Shown here piece after piece: positions 1 through 7,059 of a stretch of 25,201 nucleotides of DNA. Numbering within the stretch: the first letter of the stretch is position 1; every line of letters begins with the position of its first letter. The translations under genes were made by a program, and so were the position numbers. The notes below the pieces were generated by a model. It worked only from the letters and a program-made list of their open reading frames with translations. It was not told the origin of the DNA and ran no database searches. This stretch comes from an uncultured Prevotella sp. (GTDB taxonomy: Bacteria > Bacteroidota > Bacteroidia > Bacteroidales > Bacteroidaceae): assembly GCA_900540885.1 (NCBI GenBank), contig UQHJ01000036.1:1-25201 (forward strand), given 5' to 3'.

Positions 1-250
1 TTTTATGTTTCACTTTTAGTTTCAATGTTTCATTCTAAAAACACTGAGGGAGAAAAACAAAAACACTGTGGGAGCGATTTAAAAACACTGAGGGAGCGAT
101 TCAAAAACACTGTGGGAGCGTGAAAGCGCTCCCTCAGTGTTTTTAAAAATGAAACATGAAACTAAAAATGAAACATAAAAGTCGTATGTTTCACTTTTCG
201 AAATGACTGATATTCAATTAACTTATAACAAAAAATGAAACATGAAAGAT
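1..250. repeat. Nested palindromic and direct repeat block
   Basis: Positions 1-52 and 129-180 form an inverted repeat of about 52 nt with only about three differences. Between and within the arms are four direct copies of AAAAACACTGWGGGAGCG (near 37, 58, 81 and 103) and one inverted copy at 127-144. The copy at 103-120 and the inverted copy form an 18-bp stem with a single mismatch. The octamer ATGTTTCA occurs six times in both orientations (near 5, 25, 149, 168, 185 and 235). No reading frame of note crosses the block. The left arm begins at the window edge, so the element may extend further left. It looks like a non-autonomous mobile or REP-like element, but I cannot name the family. Confidence 0.75.
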
Positions 251-494
251 AAATCAAAAGTTCTGAAAATGTATGGATATTATGTGAGATAAATTGCAGT
301 TTAAAAGTTTAAGTAAGTTACCCCAAGCCGAATCAAGGAAAACTTCGATGTATTCGATTTTTAACTCTCTCAGCAGGAATGTTTGAAATCGCATCGCTGA
401 AGGCTGACAGAATAGGTTCAGACCCCGATACATGTGATTTCTAATATGGTATGGTTTGGAGTGAAATGCTCCCCAAAACATATAAAATGAAAAT
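251..494. other. Gene-poor stretch with a copy of a dispersed motif
   Basis: A 75-codon minus-strand frame (254-481) exists, but it has no recognisable domain and overlaps repeat sequence, so I do not call it a gene. Positions 287-302 hold, on the minus strand, AAACTGCAATTTATCT, which is also found in the palindrome near 11875 and, with one change, near 25118. Confidence 0.4.
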
Positions 495-538
495 GTAAAA
501 AGTTACGGAGATAATTCATATTCTCCGTAACTTTTTAC
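495..538 (-). terminator. Bidirectional hairpin terminator
   Basis: Positions 495-510 and 523-538 form a perfect 16-bp stem (17 bp counting 511/522) with a loop of about 10-12 nt. The A/T run at the stem base gives a T-rich tail on both strands. It lies about 70 nt downstream of the PepSY-like gene stop codon, so it most likely ends that minus-strand transcript. Confidence 0.75.
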
Positions 539-606
539 TTAAAACATTCAGATAATTTATCTGCTGTTTTCACCCTATGCAGGAAAATCTATTTACAAGA
601 TGCAGA

Positions 607-1053
607 TCAGTCAATATCTATTAATTGGAAATGCTTGTTGAAGGTCAAATCCAATCCATTTGTCAGTTCCACCTCGTATTCATTCTTGTTCATTTCAATC
701 TTTTTCACCGATTGTCCAGCATAATTATCCTTCAAGTAGTTCTTGATGGCTTGCGGAATCAACAGAGCTGGCACGATTCCCCGCTTGCAATCTATCTCTG
801 TAAGATTTCCTTTTTTGTCGAATTCCAGCTTCGTGCCATTCTGCAGAACCACATCATAGTTTCTGCTGACAACTCCCAATTCAATCGTTGCAAGCATCAC
901 CTTCTGACCATTGAAATGATTATTAAGCAAGATTTTGGCCTTGGCAGGAAGTGCATTTACAGAGATAGGCTTGTCGTTGTCCGCATTCGCCACCATATTG
1001 AATGAAACCATGCAGCAAATGGCAATCATCAATATTCGAAAAATTCTTTTCAT
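607..1053 (-). CDS. Exported PepSY-like protein
   Basis: This is a 148-residue protein with a clear signal peptide: basic MKR, a hydrophobic stretch at residues 4-20 and an AxA-type cleavage site (ANA) at about residue 24. The mature part has two similar halves, at about 29-87 and 95-148. Each carries a helix followed by strands with motifs such as YDVVLQNGTKLEFDKKGNL and YEVELTNGLDLTFNKHFQL. This is the pattern of the PepSY-like family (DUF2874, Pfam PF11396) that is abundant in the periplasm of Bacteroidales. The function of the family is unknown; names mentioning beta-lactamase inhibition rest on fold resemblance only. It is a single-gene unit followed by a hairpin terminator at 495-538. 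No promoter could be fixed upstream. Confidence 0.8.
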   Translation of the reverse strand: MKRIFRILMIAICCMVSFNMVANADNDKPISVNALPAKAKILLNNHFNGQKVMLATIELGVVSRNYDVVLQNGTKLEFDKKGNLTEIDCKRGIVPALLIPQAIKNYLKDNYAGQSVKKIEMNKNEYEVELTNGLDLTFNKHFQLIDID

Positions 1054-1461
1054 AAGCTACAAATTAAAAATTTATAATGCCTAAAAAGCGATGGGTGCTT
1101 AAATGCCATCATCTAAAAATTAGACGCAAATCGTGCCTGAAAGTTTAAAGGATTCTACCGTAATTAATGTAAATTAACTATGCTCATATCCAAACCTCCA
1201 TAAAAGAATAGATTTTGGAGTAGTAGCTTGGATAATATGTCTTCGGTTCTCTTCATAATGACAATAAAAGTACAATTCTCATGCCGTTAATTGCGGGATT
1301 CGGCATATTAATTCATTCAAGTTTCGGATGGAAATAAGTTTGAGAGTAATTTGGCGTAATGAAGATAATGAGGAATGGATTACTAAATCCCTATTTTAGT
1401 GGCAAACACAGAAACTATTTACTTAACTAAAACGGACTATGCGATGGTTATTTAAAATAAA

Positions 1462-1540
1462 CGTCGCAGAATATGCGGTATTTTTCGGGCTTATTTGGCG
1501 ATTCGACATTATTTTATTATTTTCGTCGCAGAATATGCGG
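1462..1540. repeat. Paired 17-bp direct repeat, possible operator
   Basis: CGTCGCAGAATATGCGG occurs identically at 1462-1478 and 1524-1540, 62 bp apart (about six helical turns). Each copy contains an imperfect dyad, CGCA-N5-TGCG. The pair sits about 85 bp upstream of the proposed fic promoter, as would suit a regulator binding two sites, but no regulator is identified. Confidence 0.6.
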
Positions 1541-1597
1541 CGTTTAATGCCGTAATTTTAATAAGATAGGCTACACTCGGGTAAACATTCAAGTAAA

Positions 1598-1630
1598 CTT
1601 GATGTTTTCCACTCGTTTGCACTATCTTTG
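1598..1630 (+). promoter_or_regulatory. Bacteroidetes-type promoter for fic
   Basis: TATCTTTG at 1623-1630 is a perfect match to the Bacteroidetes -7 element TAnnTTTG. CTTG at 1598-1601, 21 nt upstream, is a three-of-four match to the -33 element TTTG. The start codon at 1653 leaves a leader of only about 15 nt. Confidence 0.6.
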
Positions 1631-1652
1631 TCGCGCATAGAACAAATACATT

Positions 1653-2942
1653 ATGTATATACACGAAAGAGATAATTGGACAAACTTCCGTTGGGATGCT
1701 TCTGATGTATCAAACCTTCAGGAAATAGTATGTCGTAAACAAGGTTTGCTTTACGGCAGATTGAGCTCGCTTGGCTTTGACAGCAAACTCAGAGCCATGG
1801 CAGAAAACTTGACACATGATGTAGTATATTCTTCAGAAATTGAAGGTATACGTCTGAATGAGGAGCAGGTGCGTTCTTCAATCGCCCGAAAATTAGGAAT
1901 TGAAAACGTGAAATATACAGCTCCTTCCCATTATGTTGACTCTGTGGTTAGCGTAATGCTCGAAGCCGTGCAGAACTATGACCAGCCTCTCTGTAAAGAA
2001 AAACTGTGCGCTTGGCAAGCGGCTTTCTTTCCAACCGGTTTTAGCGAAGGTAGCCAAATAGAGATTGGACAATACCGAACACACGAGGAACATATTGTTA
2101 GTGGAATGTTTGGTCGTGAGAAGGTACATTATGTAGCCCCTTCTCCTAATCTTGTAGAGGGCGAGATGCAAAAGTTTATAGCTTGGTTTGATGGCGAAGA
2201 CACAGGGGGTAGCGTTGTCCGTTCAGCCATAGCACATTTCTGGTTTGTAAGCATACATCCTTTCGAAGATGGCAATGGTCGACTGGCTCGCATTCTTTCT
2301 GACATGCTTCTTGCACGAGGAGAGAAGAGCAAGTTGCGTTTCTATAATATATCATCTCAAATAAATAAAGACAAAAACCACTATTACGACATTCTGGAAC
2401 GTATGCAACGTGGCGATGGAGACATCACAGAATGGCTGGTATGGTATATGAAGAAACTGATTGATGCGCTCGATGAAGCAGAAACCATTGTTACCACCAT
2501 CTTAAACAAAAGTTTCTTTTGGCAGAAGGCTGCATCCATACCTATGACAGAGCGACAAACACAAATGCTCAACCTCTTCCTTGATGGCTATGAAGCTAAG
2601 ATATCATCAAAGACTTGGGCATCCTTGGCTAAGTGTTCCAAAGATACCGCCCTACGCGACATACAAGACCTCGTCAGTAAGAACATATTGGTAGAAGACA
2701 TTCCAGGAGCCAAACGCCCAAGCTATTCCATTGTCTTTGATGCAGAGGACCTCACACAATTCTTTACCGATGTGTGTATTACCCAAGAGAATGGCACACC
2801 ATATCTCAATGGCCTGTTCAAAGGTCATAGAAAGGTTTGTGAAAGAATATTACCACTCGATGCTGAGCGTTACCAAAAGGGAGATTTACCATTGCCTAAT
2901 CTGCTCAATAAATACTGCTCGTATTTGATGCCCAACGATTAA
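1653..2942 (+). CDS. Fic family protein (probable AMPylase/FicT-like)
   Basis: This is a 429-residue cytoplasmic protein. It has an N-terminal domain of the kind found in DUF4172-containing Fic proteins (about residues 5-80), a Fic core with the intact catalytic motif HPFEDGNGR at 202-210, and a C-terminal winged-helix-like segment (about 297-352). The inhibitory helix motif [ST]xxxE[GN] is visible as SSEIEG at 60-65, with E64 as the expected autoinhibitory glutamate. It is therefore a class II Fic protein with inhibition from its own N-terminus. Such enzymes usually transfer AMP to a target hydroxyl; the target is not known here. No antitoxin gene is adjacent. It stands alone on the plus strand between minus-strand genes, which with the upstream repeats suggests an acquired cassette. 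Family assignment is firm; substrate is unknown. Confidence 0.93.
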   Translation: MYIHERDNWTNFRWDASDVSNLQEIVCRKQGLLYGRLSSLGFDSKLRAMAENLTHDVVYSSEIEGIRLNEEQVRSSIARKLGIENVKYTAPSHYVDSVVSVMLEAVQNYDQPLCKEKLCAWQAAFFPTGFSEGSQIEIGQYRTHEEHIVSGMFGREKVHYVAPSPNLVEGEMQKFIAWFDGEDTGGSVVRSAIAHFWFVSIHPFEDGNGRLARILSDMLLARGEKSKLRFYNISSQINKDKNHYYDILERMQRGDGDITEWLVWYMKKLIDALDEAETIVTTILNKSFFWQKAASIPMTERQTQMLNLFLDGYEAKISSKTWASLAKCSKDTALRDIQDLVSKNILVEDIPGAKRPSYSIVFDAEDLTQFFTDVCITQENGTPYLNGLFKGHRKVCERILPLDAERYQKGDLPLPNLLNKYCSYLMPND

Positions 2943-2989
2943 GAACCTGTCATGAATAAACATATTACATGGCAAATCCGAAACTTGAG

Positions 2990-3127
2990 TTACCTTATTA
3001 TATATATAAGACAAATTAAACTTAAACCTAAATCTGTGGCGAGAATGCTTCGTTCCTTTTTCTTTTTACTGAAAGCAGCATACTGCTTATCCTGCATGGC
3101 GAACAGTCTTTCTTGAAGTGAAGTCAC
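2990..3127 (-). pseudogene. Truncated AlkD-like DNA alkylation repair gene (N-terminal remnant)
   Basis: A minus-strand frame starts with GTG at 3127, two nt after the stop codon of the AlkZ-like gene, and runs 45 codons to TAA at 2990. Its first 20 residues include LQERLFAMQDKQYAAFSKK. This resembles the start of AlkD-type HEAT-repeat DNA glycosylases (PF08713), where an LxxLxDxKYxxFxxKLIP segment is usual. After KKKK the similarity ends and the frame becomes unrelated, so about 180 residues are missing. It is adjacent to and co-directional with the AlkZ-like gene, as expected of a former alkylation-repair pair, and it ends just before the 3' end of the convergent fic gene, perhaps the rearrangement point. 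The call rests on a short motif recognised by eye. Confidence 0.5.
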
Positions 3128-3129
3128 TT

Positions 3130-3873
3130 TTATCCTATTAATTTGATAATCTGTTTATCCGAAGCATCAGGCAGGATTTCTTTCAGATGCTCGAAAATCC
3201 TCTGATAAGATTCCTGGGAAGTGCGATTGCATTGGCAAACCTCCCTGCCATAGAGTTCTTCGGGAGTATTGAGCAACGACCATCCCCAGCCATATTCATG
3301 GTTATGCTTGTCACGAGGGTAGATGAAATCCTCGGTTACGATGTAAGTCGCCATTTCTAGTCGGGTGAGATAACCGTCAAACTTGCTTCTCATTCCCTTG
3401 ACCTTCGGTCTTCTTCCTTCTTGCAAGGCAGAGTTGAAGCAAGCTTCACTCTGCTCCTGCTTCGTGCGTCGGTTTTCCGTGAAACCGCAGGCTGCCCGAA
3501 GTTCTCTCGTGATGAGACTGCCTGCAGATTGAAGCGTGCTGAGAATGGCTCCTTCTATTGATTCTTCATCTGGGCGAGGGAACTTACTTCTTCTGTAGTT
3601 GCAGAAATCCGGCCACCATTCTTGGCTGATGAATCCTGCTTTCTTGTTGAAGAACTTTCCGTACATACACGGCATTTCCTGCACAATCTCGCCCTTCCAT
3701 TTCCATAATGGCCAGTCCCAACCGCCTTCAGGAAATGTTACATATCGGCAATCCTCTGCCACGATGTCTTCGGCAGAGAAGCCTTCAATGCCACTATCAA
3801 GAAGAGGGAGGAAGCCGATTTTCTGGATCAGTTCCATCATGCCTGTTGCTGAATATATTTCTGGAAAAATCAT
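3130..3873 (-). CDS. AlkZ-related winged-helix protein (putative)
   Basis: This 247-residue soluble protein is rich in Trp. Residues about 105-185 read as a winged-helix unit (SLITRELRAACGF, then SKFDGYLTRLEMATYIV and YGWGWSLLNTPEELYG). The first third carries the segment GGWDWPLWKWKGEIV. This combination matches, from memory, the AlkZ-related proteins of Bacteroidetes and Firmicutes, distant relatives of the YcaQ/AlkZ glycosylases that unhook alkylated or crosslinked bases. I do not see the QxQ catalytic motif of true AlkZ, so glycosylase activity is not claimed. The gene follows the GNAT gene by 13 nt and is followed directly by an AlkD-like remnant, a context that supports a link to alkylation damage. 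It could equally be a regulator. Confidence 0.5.
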   Translation of the reverse strand: MIFPEIYSATGMMELIQKIGFLPLLDSGIEGFSAEDIVAEDCRYVTFPEGGWDWPLWKWKGEIVQEMPCMYGKFFNKKAGFISQEWWPDFCNYRRSKFPRPDEESIEGAILSTLQSAGSLITRELRAACGFTENRRTKQEQSEACFNSALQEGRRPKVKGMRSKFDGYLTRLEMATYIVTEDFIYPRDKHNHEYGWGWSLLNTPEELYGREVCQCNRTSQESYQRIFEHLKEILPDASDKQIIKLIG

Positions 3874-3886
3874 GTACTTTTACATT

Positions 3887-4405
3887 TTATCCTTTGTACT
3901 TAAACACCTTGACCATTTCCTTGTCCCCACCCACGAGTTGGCTGCATTTGTTCAGCATTCCGGTGTCTGAGAAACCGCATTTCTCCATGACTCTTCCCGA
4001 TGCAGGATTGCCTATAAAATGGTCTGCCCAGATGTTTTCTATATGCTTTACTTGGATGCAGTAGCCGAGCATCAGCTTCAAGGCTTCGGTGCAGATTCCC
4101 TTGTTCCAATAAGGCTTTCCTACCCAATAGCCCACCTCGCAGTCGTTTTCTCCGATAGGGATGTTGCTGGTTTCATGGGTGTAGTAGCCAATGCAGCCGA
4201 TAGCCTCGCCAGTCTCTTTCAACACAATCGCCCATGTCGTTTCATTATGGAAGAATGTCTGGATTATCTCCCGACTTTCTTCTACAGACTTATGTGCTGG
4301 CCATCCTGCACGAGGTCCTACATCAAGGTCTGAGGCGTACTTGAAGAGCGCCTCTGCATCCGATTCCTGCCAATGGCGAAGTAAAATTCTTTCTGTTTCC
4401 ATCAA
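3887..4405 (-). CDS. GNAT family N-acetyltransferase (RimJ/RimL type)
   Basis: This 172-residue protein opens with METERILLRHW, the usual first strand of the RimJ/RimL branch of the GNAT family. The acetyl-CoA loop is visible at about 93-108 (YWVGKPYWNKGICTEA), followed by the family's NPASGRVMEKCGF segment at 133-145. These enzymes move an acetyl group from acetyl-CoA to an amine; the substrate cannot be read from the sequence. Two ATGs stand in tandem (4405 and 4402) and either could serve as start. It lies 13 nt upstream of the AlkZ-related gene and is probably co-transcribed with it. Confidence 0.9.
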   Translation of the reverse strand: MMETERILLRHWQESDAEALFKYASDLDVGPRAGWPAHKSVEESREIIQTFFHNETTWAIVLKETGEAIGCIGYYTHETSNIPIGENDCEVGYWVGKPYWNKGICTEALKLMLGYCIQVKHIENIWADHFIGNPASGRVMEKCGFSDTGMLNKCSQLVGGDKEMVKVFKYKG

Positions 4406-4455
4406 TTATTTCAATGTTTTGCAGTCTATTTACACAGTCTATCTACTATGTGCGC

Positions 4456-4566
4456 TTACCCCAGCCAGTCGGTAAAGATAAGAATACAGTCGTACACCTT
4501 CTCAAAGAATCTGCCTATCCGTTGCTTAATGCCTTTCCAATAAATCCCTTTCATTATAGTAATCAT
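4456..4566 (-). CDS. Possible 36-aa small protein upstream of the GNAT gene
   Basis: ATG at 4566 opens a 36-codon frame ending in TAA at 4456; an internal ATG at 4554 would give 32 residues. The peptide alternates basic and aromatic residues (KGIYWKGIKQRIGRFFEKV) and ends in a short hydrophobic run (CILIFTDWLG), so it could form an amphipathic helix near a membrane. It is co-directional with the GNAT gene and ends 50 nt before it. I do not recognise a family. It may be a genuine small protein, a leader frame or chance. Confidence 0.33.
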   Translation of the reverse strand: MITIMKGIYWKGIKQRIGRFFEKVYDCILIFTDWLG

Positions 4567-4875
4567 ATATGTTTCGTTCTTTAAAATCTACTCTATTGTC
4601 TATCATTACCCAAGAAGGTAAGTAAGACGGTCTTTCTTGGTGTATCGAAAATGCAATTTGTCGAACAGAAATGCGCCACGAACGCGCGTACTAATGTCTC
4701 TAACGCGTCGTCCTCAGGTTAGCTTGCATTCGAGACATTAGGACGCGCATTCGAGAATTATCGCGTAAGGCGAATGCAATCGAGCTTGTTCGAATTGCTG
4801 AGCCGCGGCCGATAATGTCAAAGAAAAGCACGCGTTACGTAAGGGCAGACAAATTGCTATTTATTGTCCTTTTCC
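4567..4875. other. Intergenic region with inverted repeats, 3' of the trp operon
   Basis: The central part (about 4670-4840) is visibly richer in CG dinucleotides than its surroundings. 4684-4700 and 4732-4748 form a 17-bp inverted repeat with one mismatch. GCATTCGAGA occurs directly at 4726 and 4747, with an inverted CGAATGC at 4771-4777. CCAAGAA/TTCTTGG arms lie at 4610-4616 and 4634-4640. No clean intrinsic terminator with a T run follows trpA, so the 4684-4748 structure may serve as the operon end or be an inserted repeat. Confidence 0.5.
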
Positions 4876-5649
4876 CTATTTCTCCAATACTCTCTTGAGT
4901 TGTTTTACGGCTTGGAGGGCATTGTGGGTTTGCTCTAATAGCGTAACGAATTTGGAGCCTACGATTACTCCTGCGGTGTAAGCATCGGCAGCAGCACGCG
5001 TGGCATGGTTAGAAATGCCAAAACCGATGAGTTGCGGATTGCGCAACTGCATCTCATGCAAACGCTTGAAGTAAGCTTGTTTGGCATCAGAGAAGGACTG
5101 TTGCGCACCAGTAACAGAGGCCGAACTTACAGCATAGATAAAGCCGTGGGATTGGGAATCAATCTCGCGAATGCGCGCCTCGGGTGTTTCGGGCGTGACG
5201 AGAAAGATAACCTCCAACCCGTACTTCTGCGTCGTGGCTTGATATTCTGCAACAAATTGGTCGAAAGGAAGATCGGGAATGATAAGGCCGTCAATGCCTA
5301 CTGCCTGACACTGCTCACAAAAGTGCTCAAAACCAAAGTGAAGAATCGGATTGAGATAGCCCATTAAGATGAGTGGCAGATGAATGTCGGTACGCACGTT
5401 TTGCAGTTGTTCAAAGAGAAGGCGTACCGACATGCCATTTTTGAGTGCCTTTGAAGCAGCCGACTGAATGGTTGGGCCGTCAGCCAAAGGGTCGCTAAAG
5501 GGGATACCTATTTCTACCATGTCAATGCCCTCGGCTTGTAATGCCTTCAAGGTGTCGGGGGTGCCATTGAGTGTGGGATGGCCAGCACAGAAGTAAACGG
5601 AGAGAATTCCTTGCTTCTTATTGTCAAAGAGTTGATGAATGCGATTCAT
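4876..5649 (-). CDS. trpA: Tryptophan synthase alpha subunit
   Basis: This 257-residue TIM-barrel enzyme cleaves indole-3-glycerol phosphate to indole and glyceraldehyde-3-phosphate; the indole is channelled to TrpB. The signature MVEIGIPFSDPLADGP at 44-59 contains the catalytic Glu46 and Asp57, equivalent to E. coli Glu49 and Asp60. Phosphate-binding glycines are visible late in the protein (GFGISN and GVIVGSKFV). Length is normal for the family (about 255-270). It is the last gene of the trp operon, 6 nt after trpF. TrpB lies at the far (5') end of the operon rather than next to trpA, as in many Bacteroidetes. Confidence 0.97.
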   Translation of the reverse strand: MNRIHQLFDNKKQGILSVYFCAGHPTLNGTPDTLKALQAEGIDMVEIGIPFSDPLADGPTIQSAASKALKNGMSVRLLFEQLQNVRTDIHLPLILMGYLNPILHFGFEHFCEQCQAVGIDGLIIPDLPFDQFVAEYQATTQKYGLEVIFLVTPETPEARIREIDSQSHGFIYAVSSASVTGAQQSFSDAKQAYFKRLHEMQLRNPQLIGFGISNHATRAAADAYTAGVIVGSKFVTLLEQTHNALQAVKQLKRVLEK

Positions 5650-5655
5650 AGTTGA

Positions 5656-6261
5656 TCAGTTTTTGAGTTGAAAAATAAACTGTTTGATGAGTGCGGCATC
5701 TTTTAGAGCAGGAGCCGTCTCAAATCCACTGTTAAGGTCGTAACCTGCTAACATGGGGTGGTGAAAGTGGCGCAATGCTTCGACTGATTGGAGCGAAAGG
5801 CCACCGCTCAGTAAGAAGGGGGTTGGCCCAAGGTAGCGTTGCAGAAGGCTCCAGTCGTATTGTTTGCCGCTGCCCCCAAACTTGAGTGTAGGTGTGTCGA
5901 AAAGGAAGTAATCAATTTTGTGGGTATATTCTGCCGTTTCGGCTACAAAGTCGTCGGTGGCGGGAAGGGCGCGAATGACCGTAAGCCCCCGCTCGCGAAA
6001 GGTTTGACACATGTCAGGCGAGGCTGTGCCATGAAACTGTACCGCTTGTAGGCCAAAAGCCTTGACTTTCTCTACTACATCGCGAAACTGTGGGTGAACA
6101 AATACGCCTACACGTTTCGCATGTTGGGGCAAGTAGGTAGGCACTTCGCTCACGAAGCGAGGCGAACGCGGGTAGAAGATAAAGCCCGTCCAATCAGCCC
6201 CCGCTTCTTCCACAGCGCGAATGTTGTCAGCGTCGCGCAGGCCGCATACTTTTATAATCAT
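5656..6261 (-). CDS. trpF: Phosphoribosylanthranilate isomerase
   Basis: This 201-residue single-domain TIM barrel carries out the Amadori rearrangement of N-(5'-phosphoribosyl)anthranilate to CdRP. It starts with MIIKVCGLRD, placing the catalytic general base Cys at position 6. The general acid Asp122 is in FDT, followed by the phosphate-binding GGSGK at 129-133 and the late barrel segment YDLNSGFE at 174-181. It is a separate gene here, not fused to trpC as in enterobacteria. Its ATG overlaps the trpC stop codon (ATGA, 6258-6261), so translation is probably coupled. Confidence 0.97.
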   Translation of the reverse strand: MIIKVCGLRDADNIRAVEEAGADWTGFIFYPRSPRFVSEVPTYLPQHAKRVGVFVHPQFRDVVEKVKAFGLQAVQFHGTASPDMCQTFRERGLTVIRALPATDDFVAETAEYTHKIDYFLFDTPTLKFGGSGKQYDWSLLQRYLGPTPFLLSGGLSLQSVEALRHFHHPMLAGYDLNSGFETAPALKDAALIKQFIFQLKN

Positions 6262-7052
6262 GCTTTCAACGTGTTAATGTAGTCGTGTAATGTTTCCCCT
6301 GGTTGTGTGGTCTTCATAAACGCTTCGCCCACTAAGAAACCTTTGTAGCCGATATCGCGTAGGCAGCGCGCTGTGGTGGCTTGTAAGAGTCCACTCTCAG
6401 ATATGGGCACGGCATCGGGCGGAAGCGAACGATAAAGGTCGGCCGAGAGTCGCGTATCGGTCTTGAATTGTTTCAAGTTACGATTGTTTACACCTATGAT
6501 GTCAACTTCATGGCTGTAAGCTGCGAGTTCATCGTGGCTGTGCACTTCAAGAATCACCTCAAGCCCCACCTCATGTGCTACGGTGGCCAATTCGTGACAA
6601 CGCTCTGGCCCAATGGCTGCGGCGATAAGTAAGCAAGCGTCAGCCCCTGCAGCGCGTGCTTCGTAGAGTTGGTAAGCATCAATTACAAATTCCTTGCGTA
6701 AAATGGGCAACGTGGTGAGGGGACGTGCCGAGCGCACATCGTTTAGGCAACCACCGAAGTAAGTATGATCGGTCAAGATAGAAAGTCCTGCTGCACCAGC
6801 CTGCTCGTAAGCAGGAATAATATCTGCGACCTTTGCCTCACGCTTTATCCAATCCTTAGAGGGCGACCGACGCTTAAACTCAGCGATAATGCCGCCCTCA
6901 GCGTGTGATAGGAGTGAGGCTTTCAGACTGTGCGTCGGGGCGAGGTCTTTACATTTATCTTTTAGCTCAGCTAAGGGGAGCGAGGCCTTGGCCGCTGCCA
7001 CCTCTTCTGCCTTGGTGGCGATAATTCGGGTTAAAATATTGTCCATAAGCAC
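6258..7052 (-). CDS. trpC: Indole-3-glycerol phosphate synthase
   Basis: This 264-residue TIM barrel converts CdRP to indole-3-glycerol phosphate. Key residues are in place: Glu58 and Lys60 in AEFKRRSPSK, Lys120 in LRKEFVID, Glu169 in LEVHSHDEL, Asn190 in GVNNRNL, and Glu219/Ser220 in PISESGL. MLMDN offers ATGs at 7052 and 7046; the first leaves 7 nt after trpD and the second 13 nt. It overlaps trpF by 4 nt. Lengths of 255-270 are usual. Confidence 0.97.
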   Translation of the reverse strand: MLMDNILTRIIATKAEEVAAAKASLPLAELKDKCKDLAPTHSLKASLLSHAEGGIIAEFKRRSPSKDWIKREAKVADIIPAYEQAGAAGLSILTDHTYFGGCLNDVRSARPLTTLPILRKEFVIDAYQLYEARAAGADACLLIAAAIGPERCHELATVAHEVGLEVILEVHSHDELAAYSHEVDIIGVNNRNLKQFKTDTRLSADLYRSLPPDAVPISESGLLQATTARCLRDIGYKGFLVGEAFMKTTQPGETLHDYINTLKA

Positions 7053-7059
7053 AGAACTC

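Larger units (their letters stand above)
1054..1652. other. Intergenic region upstream of the Fic gene
   Basis: This 599-nt divergent intergenic region is AT-rich and has no credible gene. It holds a 17-bp direct repeat (1462-1478 and 1524-1540) and the probable fic promoter near 1598-1630. The longest small frames seen (about 24 codons near 1359) show no recognisable similarity. Confidence 0.6.

Noticed and set aside
37..120. Regular direct repeats suggesting a CRISPR array
   Set aside because: The units follow one another with only 2-7 nt between them, there are no spacers of uniform length, and the whole is part of a palindrome. No cas genes are present.
254..481. 75-codon minus-strand frame
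   Set aside because: It has no recognisable domain and overlaps a dispersed repeat motif at 287-302. It may be a gene remnant but cannot be supported as a gene.
625..1005. 126-codon plus-strand frame
   Set aside because: It is fully antisense to the PepSY-like gene, which has a signal peptide and recognisable repeats; the plus frame has none.
1653..2942. Fic-antitoxin (FicTA) module
   Set aside because: No small antitoxin gene lies next to it, and the inhibitory motif is within the Fic protein itself, so it is a self-inhibited class II protein.
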